A stretch of DNA of 57,735 bases, from NCBI GenBank assembly GCA_040382935.1, contig JBEIEP010000021.1, positions 1-57,735 on the forward strand, in the 5' to 3' direction. Source of the DNA: JALQUL01 sp040382935. GTDB lineage: Bacteria; Pseudomonadota; Gammaproteobacteria; Burkholderiales; Burkholderiaceae_C. Below are positions 7,250 to 16,198 of this stretch, one piece after another. The notes beneath the pieces are model-generated. The model saw only the letters and a list, made by a program, of their open reading frames with translations, was not told where the DNA came from and searched no databases. The position numbers and the translations under genes were made by a program. Every line of letters starts with the position of its first letter. Position 1 is the first letter of the stretch.

Positions 7250-8761
7250 GTGACAGAGCAGGACAAGTACAAAGGCCGTGTCGATCGCATGATCCAACGT
7301 TGGGCGGGTAAGCGACTCACGTTTACGCGCAAAACCACCGACGAAGGCCAAATTTTGCAGCACACGCCGCCTGCGCGTGGCGAGATGGACCCCGAACAAA
7401 ACGCCTACATTGAGCCACCCAAAGCGCTGCCTGTTTTGGCGGAGTGCGAGGTCTTGGTGGTTGGTGCTGGCCCCGCCGGTTTGTCGGCCGCGCTGGCGGC
7501 CCGCCGTGCTGGTGCCGATGTGGTCTTGCTAGAGCGCTTTGGCTGCTTTGGTGGGGTGATTACCACCGTAGGTATGGAGACCCTGGCCTGGTACCGCTAC
7601 GAAGGCACCATAGAGTCTGAAGGCATAGGCGTAGAGATGGAGCGCCGCGCCGCCAGCATGGGGGGGGCCATTAAATGGCCGTACAACGACAGCGAATGCC
7701 TGGACGCCGATTTTTTTAAAGTAGTGGCCGACCACTTGGTGCGCGAGTCGGGCATACGCCCCATCTTGCATTGCTTTGCGGTAGATGTGATTTTTGATGG
7801 CGACAGCAAGCGCTTAAAGGGCATCGTCACCGAGAGCAAATCGGGCCGCCAAGTGGTGCTGGCCAAGCGCATTATTGATTGCACGGGTGACGCCGACATT
7901 GCCCACTTGGCCGGGGCCAGTTACCGCAAAACGCCCAAGGACAAAATGCTGGGCATGACCACGGTGTTTAACGCGTCCAAGGTGGATAAGGAACGGTTTT
8001 TGCAGTACACCGAAGAGCAACCCGCCACCTACGCCGACTGGAGCCGCACCTGGGAGCAAGAGACCACCGGCAAAGAGGACGTGTTGCGCAGCCCCTACCT
8101 GGACAAAGAGTTTGACCAAGCCCGCGAAATGGGCGTGATACCCGCACACACCACCAACCTGGGTGGGTCGTGGTCGGCCCTATCGGATGCTGGCGAGGCC
8201 ACCAACCTGAATCTAGCCCATTTGCATGGCTACGACTCCACCGATGTTATGGATCTAACCGCCGCCGAAATGCAAGGCCGCCAAGAGGCACTGTACGCGC
8301 TCGCCGCGCTCAAGGCCGTGGTGCCTGGCTTTGAAGACGCCAAGCTACGCAACTTTGGTATGACATTGGGCATACGCGATTCGCGCAAGATTGTGGGGCG
8401 CTACAACTTAACCAGTGACGATGTGCGCAACCAAGCCAAGTTTGACGACTCGGTGGGCATCTTCCCAGAGTTTATTGATGGCTACAACGTCTTGATTTTG
8501 CCCAGCACAGGCCGCTACTTTGAAGTGCCCTACGGCTGCATGGTGCCCCTTGAAGTGGACAACCTGCTGGTGGCGGGGCGTTGCGTGGCGGGCGATATGG
8601 TGTCCCACGCGGCGATGCGTAATATGATGGCTTGTACGGTGACCGGGCAGGGCGCAGGGGTGGCCGCAGCGGTGTCGCTACAAGCCGGTACCACCACATC
8701 CCAAGTCCCCATGGACCAGGTACAAAAAGTGCTAGAACAACAAGGCGTAAGGCTGCATTGA
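7250..8761 (+). CDS. FAD-dependent oxidoreductase (FAD_oxidored family)
   Basis: A 503-residue soluble flavoprotein. The dinucleotide-binding fold is at residues about 68-95 (VLVVGAGPAGLSAALAARRA then LLER), followed by GCFGGVITT, DCTGDADIAHLAGA and the C-terminal FAD contact LLVAGRCVAGDMVSHAAMR. The start is GTG 7250 with AGAGGTG five bases upstream. It lies between a binding-protein remnant and a truncated ABC ATPase, so it was probably part of an import-and-oxidise operon for an amine or polyamine-like compound; the substrate is unknown. It is the only full-length gene left of that set. Confidence 0.82.
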   Translation: MTEQDKYKGRVDRMIQRWAGKRLTFTRKTTDEGQILQHTPPARGEMDPEQNAYIEPPKALPVLAECEVLVVGAGPAGLSAALAARRAGADVVLLERFGCFGGVITTVGMETLAWYRYEGTIESEGIGVEMERRAASMGGAIKWPYNDSECLDADFFKVVADHLVRESGIRPILHCFAVDVIFDGDSKRLKGIVTESKSGRQVVLAKRIIDCTGDADIAHLAGASYRKTPKDKMLGMTTVFNASKVDKERFLQYTEEQPATYADWSRTWEQETTGKEDVLRSPYLDKEFDQAREMGVIPAHTTNLGGSWSALSDAGEATNLNLAHLHGYDSTDVMDLTAAEMQGRQEALYALAALKAVVPGFEDAKLRNFGMTLGIRDSRKIVGRYNLTSDDVRNQAKFDDSVGIFPEFIDGYNVLILPSTGRYFEVPYGCMVPLEVDNLLVAGRCVAGDMVSHAAMRNMMACTVTGQGAGVAAAVSLQAGTTTSQVPMDQVQKVLEQQGVRLH

Positions 8762-8762
8762 C

Positions 8763-8897
8763 ATGACCCAAACCCAGAGCGCTGCCGCTGCTTCATCCGA
8801 TTTGCAAGCGGTGGATGTTACTAAAAAATTTACCGCCTTCACGGCGGTGGCAGACCTGTCGTTTAGCGTGGCCTCTGGCGTGTGGATAGACTTTTGA
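8763..8897 (+). pseudogene. Truncated ABC transporter ATPase (first ~40 residues only)
   Basis: The ATG is one base after the oxidoreductase stop. It encodes DLQAVDVTKKFTAFTAVADL SFSVASG in the style of PotA-type ATPases, then breaks exactly where the Walker A region (LGPSGCGKTT) should follow. From about 8880 the DNA belongs to a phosphodiesterase gene on the other strand, and the frame ends at TGA 8895-8897 after four unrelated residues. The nucleotide-binding domain is gone. Confidence 0.8.
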
Positions 8898-9123
8898 ACA
8901 AAGCCGCCGGGCGTAGGCGTTTGCTCGGGGAACACCACCTCAAAATGATCGCGCCTATCGTGGTTGCCAATGACCAAATGGTAGGGCAGTACCAGCCGCG
9001 AAAGCACGGACTGCAAGCGTTGGTAAGAGGCCACGTCGCCGCGGTGCGCCAAGTCGCCTGTGGCAATCAAGCAGGCCGCATCGGCATGATGCCTATTGAT
9101 GTGGTCAATCAGCTTTGGCCGCT
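8881..9123 (-). pseudogene. Internal fragment of a metallophosphoesterase (CpdA-like)
   Basis: The minus strand encodes KLIDHINRHHADAACLIATG followed by DLAHRGDV, VIGNHDRRDHFEVVFPEQ and GGFVQKSI. GDLAHRGD and GNHDRR are metal-binding motifs of class III cyclic-nucleotide phosphodiesterases. The first metal motif (D-x-H) and everything after about residue 110 are missing; the ends abut the DMT transporter gene and the ABC ATPase stub. The fragment shares bases 9105-9123 with the transporter's last codons in another frame. Confidence 0.75.
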
Positions 9124-10055
9124 TGGACTTTTAGCACCAACAACCCGGCCACCACAATCAACGAGGCACCCATCACCGTCCATTGGGTGGGTACTTCTGC
9201 AAAGAACAAAAATCCCCACAGCGGTGCCCATAACACCCCCGTGTACTCAAAAGCGGTAACCCTGCTGGCGGGGCCAATGCGATAGGCGGCCGTTAGCATC
9301 ACAATGCCCACCGAAGCGACCACACCGCAGGATGCAATCAAGAGCAAATCCGGCCCGGTGATCCAACCCCAAGGCCGGGTTAAAAAGGTCAGACTGGGGT
9401 GACCGCCGCTGCTCCAACCTGTGGCGGCCATCAAGCCTGCCAACAAGCCCGCCAACAAGGGTGCGCCTAACAAAAAAACCAGATTTTGGTAAAACCCCAT
9501 CACCGAGGCCTGTTCGCTCTCGCCCAACTTGCGCGCAATCACCATAGACACCGCGTACATCGCCGCCGAGAACAGCGAGAGCAGGGCGGCTGGCTCAAAC
9601 ACCCCAGCCCCCGGTGCCAGCAGCAACATCACACCTACAAAACCCAAGCACACCCCAGCCCACAAGCGGGGGTGCGGCTTTTCTTTGAGCAGAGGCACGG
9701 CCATGGCCGTGACGAACAAGGGCACGGTAAAGTACAGCGCCACCGCAGCGGCCAAGGGCAGGGCAGGGAAGGCCATGTAATAGGCGGTGTACGACAAAAA
9801 CAAAACCACCGCGCGCCAGATCAAAGGTTTGAGTTGGCCCTGGTAAATACGCCGCCAACCCGCGTCGCGCTGCACCAACCACAACAAAATCGGAAACGCC
9901 ACCACCGAACGAATCGCCATCACCTGGGTGAGTGGATAAGCCCCACTCACTTTCTTGATGATCAGGTCCTGCAATGAGAACACCAACACCCCTAAACACA
10001 GCAACCACACCCCGCGGTAGGGGTGGGCGCTGGCTATGCTTTGCGGGTGACTCAT
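9105..10055 (-). CDS. EamA/DMT-family membrane transporter
   Basis: A 316-residue inner membrane protein with about ten hydrophobic segments in two EamA repeats (residues about 14-145 and 150-305). Motifs fit the S-adenosylmethionine/riboflavin-type DMT branch (FSLQDLIIKK near the start; FEYTGVLWAPLWGF in the second repeat). It probably exports or imports a small metabolite; the substrate is not readable. Its last codons run into a phosphodiesterase fragment, so the C-terminus (LKVQAAKAD) may have been altered by the deletion next door, although length and topology look normal. Confidence 0.85.
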   Translation of the reverse strand: MSHPQSIASAHPYRGVWLLCLGVLVFSLQDLIIKKVSGAYPLTQVMAIRSVVAFPILLWLVQRDAGWRRIYQGQLKPLIWRAVVLFLSYTAYYMAFPALPLAAAVALYFTVPLFVTAMAVPLLKEKPHPRLWAGVCLGFVGVMLLLAPGAGVFEPAALLSLFSAAMYAVSMVIARKLGESEQASVMGFYQNLVFLLGAPLLAGLLAGLMAATGWSSGGHPSLTFLTRPWGWITGPDLLLIASCGVVASVGIVMLTAAYRIGPASRVTAFEYTGVLWAPLWGFLFFAEVPTQWTVMGASLIVVAGLLVLKVQAAKAD

Positions 10056-10085
10056 GGCGTAGCGCTTAGGCGCAGTGGCAGGCCC

Positions 10086-11132
10086 TTAGGCCGCCGCCAC
10101 CTGCAACACCAGTTTGCCAAAGTTCTCGCCCTTAAACAGGCGGTTGAGCGCATCGGGGAACTGCTCTATACCCTCTACCACGTCTTCGCGGCTTTTCATT
10201 TTGCGGCTTTGCAGGTAGCCACTCATCTCTGCAATGGCAACGGGGTAGCGGTCGGCGTAATCAAACACCACCATGCCTTCCATACGGGCGCGGTTTACCA
10301 GCAGGCTGAGGTAGTTTTTAGGTCCTTGTACGGCTGTGGTGGCGTTGTATTGGCTGATGGCACCGCAAATAATGATGCGGGCTTTGCGGTTAATGCGGGC
10401 CAACACCGTGTCCAAAATATCACCGCCCACGTTGTCAAAGTAAATGTCCACACCCGCTGGGCAATGGGCTTTTAAGCCGTCGCGCACGGCGCTGGGGCCT
10501 GCCTTGTAATCAATACAAGCATCAAAACCCAACTCGTTCACCACCCAATCGCACTTGGCGCTGCCCCCTGCTATGCCCACCACCCGCAGGCCCAAAATCT
10601 TGGCGACTTGACCCACGGTTTGGCCCACAGCGCCCGCAGCACCCGATACCACCAGCGTTTCGCCCGCTTTGGGTTGGCCAATGTCCATTAACCCAAAATA
10701 ACCCGTCATGCCAGGCATGCCAAGCACATTGAGCCATTGGCCAATCGTGCCCATGGACAGGTCAATTTTGGCAATGCCACTGCGTTTAACAGCGTCCGCA
10801 TTTAGGCTGCAGTAGCGCTGCACGCCAAGACCAGCGGTGACCAAGTCACCCACGGCATAGCGTGCATGGTCCGATATCACCACGCGGCCAATGCCGCCCG
10901 CACGCATCACCTCGCCAATTCCCACGGGTGGGATGTAGCTCTTGCCCTCGTTCATCCAACCGCGCATGGCGGGGTCTAACGAGAGCGACAGGGTTTGAAT
11001 CACCAACCCACCGGGGCCAGGGTCTGCCACGGCTTCGCTAACCCGCTGCCAATTGGCCTCTTTGGGCAGACCCACGGGGCGCGAGGCCAGACGGATTTGG
11101 TCGTTGGTGAGTGAGGCAAGTGCAAAGGTCAT
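10086..11132 (-). CDS. NADP-dependent zinc-free medium-chain oxidoreductase (CurA/PTGR-like)
   Basis: A 348-residue MDR-superfamily protein with an N-terminal oxidoreductase domain and a Rossmann domain (VSGAAGAVGQTVGQVAKILG, then GIAGGSAK). CIDYKAG, DIYFDNVGG and ICGAISQYN are typical of leukotriene B4 dehydrogenase/curcumin-reductase-like enzymes that reduce the C=C bond of enones. No zinc-ligand cysteines are seen. I prefer ATG 11132 (GGAG eight bases upstream) over an upstream in-frame start that adds ten residues. It is divergent from a 2OG-Fe dioxygenase gene. Confidence 0.87.
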   Translation of the reverse strand: MTFALASLTNDQIRLASRPVGLPKEANWQRVSEAVADPGPGGLVIQTLSLSLDPAMRGWMNEGKSYIPPVGIGEVMRAGGIGRVVISDHARYAVGDLVTAGLGVQRYCSLNADAVKRSGIAKIDLSMGTIGQWLNVLGMPGMTGYFGLMDIGQPKAGETLVVSGAAGAVGQTVGQVAKILGLRVVGIAGGSAKCDWVVNELGFDACIDYKAGPSAVRDGLKAHCPAGVDIYFDNVGGDILDTVLARINRKARIIICGAISQYNATTAVQGPKNYLSLLVNRARMEGMVVFDYADRYPVAIAEMSGYLQSRKMKSREDVVEGIEQFPDALNRLFKGENFGKLVLQVAAA

Positions 11133-11206
11133 AAAGTGCTCCGGTGATGAGGGGTGAAACAATCAAATGATGGTAATTTAAATCAGCGGTAGCCGCTTGC
11201 ATTTGC

Positions 11207-11263
11207 GCGACAATGCTTTGTGCTCGGCGCAAATACCTGCTTTGCGCTTGGTGCAAATACCTG
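11207..11263 (+). repeat. Short direct repeats in the oxidoreductase/dioxygenase gap
   Basis: GCAAATACCTG occurs at 11229-11239 and 11253-11263, 24 bp apart. TTTGCGC and its inverse GCGCAAA also alternate in this stretch. They may be regulator sites for the divergent genes; no clear promoter boxes were found here. Confidence 0.45.
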
Positions 11264-11304
11264 TAACGCTAGCCGCAGATACCGTTTGCTTGGTTGATAC
11301 CCCT

Positions 11305-12081
11305 ATGCCCGATTCACTGTCAGATCCCTTGTTTACCTCGGCCGATGCCTTGGTGCCTACCTTGGCCGCACACCATGTGGCGGTCTTGGCTCCCGACCAA
11401 ACCGCCCAGGCTTTGGACGTGCCCGCGCCAGTGCTGGCCAGTTGGTCCACCGCTTGGCAAGACCTGCCGATTGACCAATATCTCAAAGACGGTGGCCGTT
11501 ACCGCAAGCGCCGCCACGGCTCTTATGTGGTGCAAGCCGATACCGCCACCTTGGCCCCGCATAGAGCGCATTGGCAACCCTTGGAATACAACGCCCTGCA
11601 CGGGGGCATGACGCGCTGGTTTGAGCCGCTGCAACCCGATTTGGCGCAGCACCCCCACTGGCTGCAAATGCTGGTGCGTTTGGGGGCGGTGTTTTCGCAG
11701 GTAGAGGCGCGGGCAGTGGGCAACGAACCGGCACAACAGCCCAACCCGCAACCCTGGTTTGTAGAGGCCCATCAGTTCCGCATTGACACCGAAGGGGGCA
11801 TTGGCCGACCCACCCCCGAGGGAGCGCACCGCGATGGGGTGGACTACGTGGTGGTGATACTGGTGGGTCGCTACCAGTTGCTAGGGGGTGAAAGCCGGGT
11901 GTTTGAAGCCCACGGGCGCAAAGGCGAACGCTTTACCCTGTCGCAACCCTGGACCATGGTGTTGCTAGACGACCACCAAGTCATCCACGAAACCACACCC
12001 ATACGCCCCTTGGCAGAGGGTGCTTACCGTGACACCTTGGTGCTCACCTACCGACGCCATTCGTTTCAGGACGCGCAGTAG
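11305..12081 (+). CDS. 2OG-Fe(II) dioxygenase family protein
   Basis: A 258-residue protein matching the bacterial 2OG-Fe_Oxy_2 family, which includes free amino acid hydroxylases. The probable iron ligands are His and Asp in EGAHRDGVDYV and a later His in DDHQVIHETTP, with the 2-oxoglutarate-binding Arg in the final strand (DTLVLTYRRH). EAHQFRIDTEGG is a family signature. The frame is open upstream from a TTG at 11197, but that segment is repeat-rich and unlike the family; ATG 11305 is preferred, although no good ribosome site precedes it. The substrate may be an aliphatic amino acid, by family only. Confidence 0.8.
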   Translation: MPDSLSDPLFTSADALVPTLAAHHVAVLAPDQTAQALDVPAPVLASWSTAWQDLPIDQYLKDGGRYRKRRHGSYVVQADTATLAPHRAHWQPLEYNALHGGMTRWFEPLQPDLAQHPHWLQMLVRLGAVFSQVEARAVGNEPAQQPNPQPWFVEAHQFRIDTEGGIGRPTPEGAHRDGVDYVVVILVGRYQLLGGESRVFEAHGRKGERFTLSQPWTMVLLDDHQVIHETTPIRPLAEGAYRDTLVLTYRRHSFQDAQ

Positions 12082-12084
12082 CGG

Positions 12085-12109
12085 CAACGCCCGCCCATGG
12101 GCGGGGTTG
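12085..12109. terminator. Convergent hairpin between dioxygenase and bktB
   Basis: CAAC-G-CCCGCCC (12085-12096) pairs with GGGCGGG-GTTG (12099-12109), with one bulged base. It sits between two convergent stop codons. No long T-run is present, so termination strength is uncertain. Confidence 0.55.
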
Positions 12110-12126
12110 GCGTCACCCCAGTGGGT

Positions 12127-13311
12127 TTACATCCGCTCAAAAATAGCGGCAATGCCTTGGCCGCCGCCAATACACATGGTGACCAGTGCGTAGCGCCCTT
12201 GAATGCGTTGCAACTCGTACAGGGCTTTAACCGTGATCAAAGCACCGGTTGCGCCAATGGGGTGGCCCAATGAAATGCCTGACCCGTTGGGGTTGACTTT
12301 GGCAGGGTCCAAGCCCAAATCGCGGGTCACGGCGCAGGCCTGGGCGGCAAAGGCTTCGTTGGCCTCAATCACATCCAAATCGTTTACCGTTAAACCTGCT
12401 TTTTGCAAAGCCAAGCGGCTGGCCGGTACGGGGCCAATGCCCATGTAAGCAGGGTCTACACCCGCATGGGCGTAGGCCACCAAACGCGCCAGTGGGGCCA
12501 GGCCACGGGCCGCAGCGGTTTTGGCTTCCATCAAGGTCACGGCCGCAGCCGCGTCGTTAATGCCCGATGCATTGCCCGCCGTCACAGTTCCGTTTTCTTT
12601 GACAAACACGGGCTTGAGCTTGGACATGTCCTCTAGGGTGCAACCGGTACGGAAATGCTCGTCTTTGGCAAAGGCCACATCGCCTTTTTTGGACTTGAGC
12701 ATGGTGGGCAAAATCTGGCTTGTAAAGTAACCCGCAGCCGTGGCGCGTTCGGCACGGTTGTGGCTTTCTAAGGCGATCTGGTCTTGCTCTTCACGGGTGA
12801 TACCCCATTTTTTCGCCACGTTCTCGGCCGTTACGCCCATATGAATGGTTTGGAAGGGGTCGTGCAAAGCGCCCACCATCATGTCCACCATTTTGGTATC
12901 GCCCATGCGCGCACCCCAGCGGGCATTGAGCGAGGCGTAAGGCGCACGGCTCATGTTCTCGGCACCGCCACCAATGGCCACATCAGCATCGCCCAGCAAA
13001 ATGGATTGGCTGGCCGAAATAATGGCCTGTAAACCCGAGCCACACAGGCGGTTCACGTTGTAGGCAGGCGTCTCAATGGCGCAACCACCATTCACCGCCG
13101 CCACGCGTGAGAGGTACATATCTTTGGGCTCGGTGTTCACCACATGGCCAAACACCACATGGCCCACATCGGCCCCCTGCACCTGCGCCCGCGCCAGCGC
13201 TTCGCGCACCACATTGGCGGCCAACTCGGTAGGGGGAATGTCTTTAAGGCTGCCACCAAAAGTTCCAATGGCGGTGCGCACGGCGCTAACAACAACAACT
13301 TCACGGCTCAT
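12127..13311 (-). CDS. bktB: Beta-ketothiolase (acetyl-CoA acetyltransferase)
   Basis: A 394-residue thiolase very close in sequence style to Cupriavidus BktB. The nucleophile Cys90 is in NRLCGSGLQ, the base His is in NPNGSGISLGHPIGATG, and the second Cys is in TMCIGGGQG. It condenses acyl-CoA with acetyl-CoA (or the reverse), supplying C4-C5 precursors for polyhydroxyalkanoate or working in fatty acid oxidation. A phasin gene elsewhere in the window supports a PHA role. It is monocistronic here; the 140 bases between its start and the neighbouring Res gene show no other gene. Confidence 0.92.
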   Translation of the reverse strand: MSREVVVVSAVRTAIGTFGGSLKDIPPTELAANVVREALARAQVQGADVGHVVFGHVVNTEPKDMYLSRVAAVNGGCAIETPAYNVNRLCGSGLQAIISASQSILLGDADVAIGGGAENMSRAPYASLNARWGARMGDTKMVDMMVGALHDPFQTIHMGVTAENVAKKWGITREEQDQIALESHNRAERATAAGYFTSQILPTMLKSKKGDVAFAKDEHFRTGCTLEDMSKLKPVFVKENGTVTAGNASGINDAAAAVTLMEAKTAAARGLAPLARLVAYAHAGVDPAYMGIGPVPASRLALQKAGLTVNDLDVIEANEAFAAQACAVTRDLGLDPAKVNPNGSGISLGHPIGATGALITVKALYELQRIQGRYALVTMCIGGGQGIAAIFERM

Positions 13312-13450
13312 ACAGGCTCCTGCAAATTAAGGGTTTGGGATGGGTAAGAGTTTGCTCGGGTTGGGGTACAGGGGGCTTACAGGGGTGGAGGCGGTTTGGG
13401 CCGGGGGCACAAATGGAGTGCATAGTGCGAAAACCACAGATAGCCCTCAC

Positions 13451-16198
13451 TCAACCCTTCACTTCGAACCGCAAAAAGTCAGTGAGCCGCTTTGATTCTG
13501 CGATTTCGTCGTGTGGCACCAGCAGGTACCGCCACGGCTTTGTGCCGACTGTTGTGGCGTAACCCGATGCGTGTTTGCACCAGCGTGCAGCCGCCCCAGA
13601 TTTAGCCTGAACCTCTTGGGTATTGATGTCGGTTCTGGCCTTGGTTTCCACCATCAAGATCATCGAGTCCGTCTCTGCCACGAAGTCGGGGATGTACTCC
13701 GGTTGCTCAGTACCCAACTTGTAGTAAATCTGGAACTGACCTTTTGCGGGTTTGAACCATTTGGAAGCATCGCGTTCAAGGATGACTGCGAAACGGCGCT
13801 CCGTGTCGGAGTCGAACCTCTGCAACGGGTAAAGGCAGCGGGTAAAGCCGCCAAACAACAGCTGCTTGATACGACCTAGCTCGGTTAGGGTTTCCCGGAA
13901 GTGGTGGACTGTCTGACCTGCAATGACCGTGTAGTTGCATGCCTTCAGTTCCGTAAAACCGCGGCTGACTTGCACCTCATACTCGGTCGCTTCCTCCCAA
14001 AAATGGGCCATCATCTGCGCGTGAATTTCACGGGCGATCAGACGGCGATCCCGATCCAGCACGCTTCTGGCTTCTGCTTCCGAAAGGTAGCTTTGCAGGT
14101 GCTGCACCATTTGCCCGGACAAGTCATAGAGAAGTTCGGCGTGCGCAAAGTAGTCGATGTCATCGAAGTCCACCAACGCATGGACGATGTAGTCCTCCAG
14201 TCGGTGCTCATTTAGGCCGACTTCAGAGGCCAAAGTTTCCTGCTCGTTGGTGCGCAGGTTGTGAATAACGATCTCGCGTTCGCCGGGCTGAAGATGCAAC
14301 TGCGCAATGTCGAGCTTGAACGGATGGAAGCCCGTGGTGACCTCGCCGGTTGGCACTACCGCGATTCGGGGGATGTCTATGGTTTGTTGGACAACAATCT
14401 CGGTGGTCTTGGACACCACGACTGAGAGGTCAAGTGCAGGCATCCCATCGTCGACACCCGAAAGTAGCTCACCTTGAGTAGGCTTTAGGCGCTCGGTGAC
14501 CTCGGCCAGGATTGCCGCATGTACCTGGGCGTTGAGCAATGCACCGCTGTTTGGGACGAAATCGGGCTTGACCTCGTACTTACCTATTATTTCCATTACA
14601 ACGCGTGCGGCTTGGCGCTCGCGCTCTGTCGCGAACACGGGTGCGGGTGAACCTGATGAGTCGGGGCTGGCCGGGGCCGCGCCTGCGTTTGTCGGGGCGC
14701 TACCGATACTGACTGCATCGGCAAGCCCCAGCCGCGTCATCGCGCCTGAGCCAACCTGAACACTCATCTTTTTGTCGTCGGCACTCGGCGTTTCTAAGAT
14801 CACCTGCTTCAGCCTGATCGGTGAATCGCCCCGATTGGCTTCATCGATGATTTCCTGAAACTTGTCGTGCGCAACGATGTTGAGGCGATCAACCGCTGCT
14901 ACGCCTGTCCGCTTGCCATAGGGCAACCGCAGTCCACGACCAATGGATTGCTCAATCAGCGTGCGCGCATTGGCCGCACGCAACGGCACGATGGTGTAAA
15001 GGTTGGTCACATCCCAGCCCTCTTTGAGCATGTTGACGTGAATGACGATTTCGGTCGGCTCGTCCACGCTCTCCACTGCAAGAAGGCGCGTGATCATCTC
15101 TTCCTCCTCCGCGCCCGTGCGGCTGGAGTCGACCTGAATCACCTTGCCCTGATAGCGCCCCTCGTAGAAGGCTTCTGAATCCAAAAGCGCCAAAAGTTGC
15201 CCAGCGTGAGTGGTGTCTCGCGCAATCACGAGCATGAACGGCTTCACCACCTTCACGCCGTTCTCGCGAGCGTAGGTCAGCAGCTCCACCTTGGTGGTTT
15301 CGTGCAGGCGCACACCATCCTCCAGCTTGGTCTTTTCGATCTCCGCGGGCGTGTGAGCCTTGGCGTCGAAGTTGCGCTGGGTTACGGCGGCGGGCTCTTT
15401 GACAAATCCGTCTTCCATGGCGCGTGCCAGTGGGTAGTCCATCACCACATTCTTAAACGGCATAGGGCCGCGCGCGGATTCCACAAAAGGTGTCGCCGTT
15501 ACCTCTAGTCCGAATAGTGGCTTCAGCTCGTTAATCGATCGAACCCCAGCGCTTGCGCGATAGCGGTGCGACTCATCCATCAGCAGCACAAGATCCGGCA
15601 AGTTGGCCAGATGGTTGAAGTAGCTGTCCCCAAGCACTTCCTTCATCCGCTTGATGCGTGGCTCCTTGCCGCCACGCACCTCGGAGTTGATCTTGGAGAT
15701 GTTAAAGATGTTAATGCGCACGTCGTGGGCAAAGCCTGTTGGCTGATCGGCTACCACCGCGCCGGTTTGGTCGTAGTTGTCACCTGTGATGATCAGCGGT
15801 GGCTGTTGTGCAAATTCAGCGATGCCCTTGAAAACGTACTTGGGCGTATTGCGTGTAAAGTCTGCGATCAGTTTGTTGTATATCGTCAGGTTCGGGGCCA
15901 GCACGAAGAAGTTGTTGATGCCGTGCGCCAGATGGAGGTAGGAGATGAATGCCCCCATCAGTCGGGTCTTGCCAACGCCGGTGGCGAGCGCGAAGCACAA
16001 CGACGGAAACTCCCGCTCGAAGTCCTCCAAGGTGGGGAACTCTGCCCGTAGCGAGGACAGGATGGCAGAGGTATTTTGTTGGTGGCCCAACAACTCTGGC
16101 GCAGCCTCCAGTGCCCGCACCAACTTAGAGAGGGATTGGGCCTGCGGTGGGCGCAGCGACAAACGCCCAGTCACATGGTTTTGAACGCGCGCGTTCAT
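13451..16198 (-). CDS. Type III restriction-type Res subunit: SF2 helicase with C-terminal nuclease
   Basis: A 915-residue protein. The helicase core has Walker A ATGVGKTR at 72-79, a DESH box in LVLLMDESHRYRAS, and motifs V-VI in HVNMLKEGWDVTNLYTIVPL and IEQSIGRGLRLPYG. The C-terminus has a PD-(D/E)xK-like nuclease (YIPDFVAETDSMILMVETKA). These are the features of type III restriction Res proteins, which translocate on DNA and cut when two modified-recognition complexes meet. It is the last gene of a five-gene operon and overlaps the YhcG-like nuclease gene by four bases (ATGA). The methyltransferase partner is two genes upstream. It appears intact. Confidence 0.9.
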   Translation of the reverse strand: MNARVQNHVTGRLSLRPPQAQSLSKLVRALEAAPELLGHQQNTSAILSSLRAEFPTLEDFEREFPSLCFALATGVGKTRLMGAFISYLHLAHGINNFFVLAPNLTIYNKLIADFTRNTPKYVFKGIAEFAQQPPLIITGDNYDQTGAVVADQPTGFAHDVRINIFNISKINSEVRGGKEPRIKRMKEVLGDSYFNHLANLPDLVLLMDESHRYRASAGVRSINELKPLFGLEVTATPFVESARGPMPFKNVVMDYPLARAMEDGFVKEPAAVTQRNFDAKAHTPAEIEKTKLEDGVRLHETTKVELLTYARENGVKVVKPFMLVIARDTTHAGQLLALLDSEAFYEGRYQGKVIQVDSSRTGAEEEEMITRLLAVESVDEPTEIVIHVNMLKEGWDVTNLYTIVPLRAANARTLIEQSIGRGLRLPYGKRTGVAAVDRLNIVAHDKFQEIIDEANRGDSPIRLKQVILETPSADDKKMSVQVGSGAMTRLGLADAVSIGSAPTNAGAAPASPDSSGSPAPVFATERERQAARVVMEIIGKYEVKPDFVPNSGALLNAQVHAAILAEVTERLKPTQGELLSGVDDGMPALDLSVVVSKTTEIVVQQTIDIPRIAVVPTGEVTTGFHPFKLDIAQLHLQPGEREIVIHNLRTNEQETLASEVGLNEHRLEDYIVHALVDFDDIDYFAHAELLYDLSGQMVQHLQSYLSEAEARSVLDRDRRLIAREIHAQMMAHFWEEATEYEVQVSRGFTELKACNYTVIAGQTVHHFRETLTELGRIKQLLFGGFTRCLYPLQRFDSDTERRFAVILERDASKWFKPAKGQFQIYYKLGTEQPEYIPDFVAETDSMILMVETKARTDINTQEVQAKSGAAARWCKHASGYATTVGTKPWRYLLVPHDEIAESKRLTDFLRFEVKG

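Noticed and set aside
11197..11304. 36-residue N-terminal extension of the 2OG-Fe dioxygenase
   Set aside because: It encodes the direct repeats and has a TTG start without a ribosome site.
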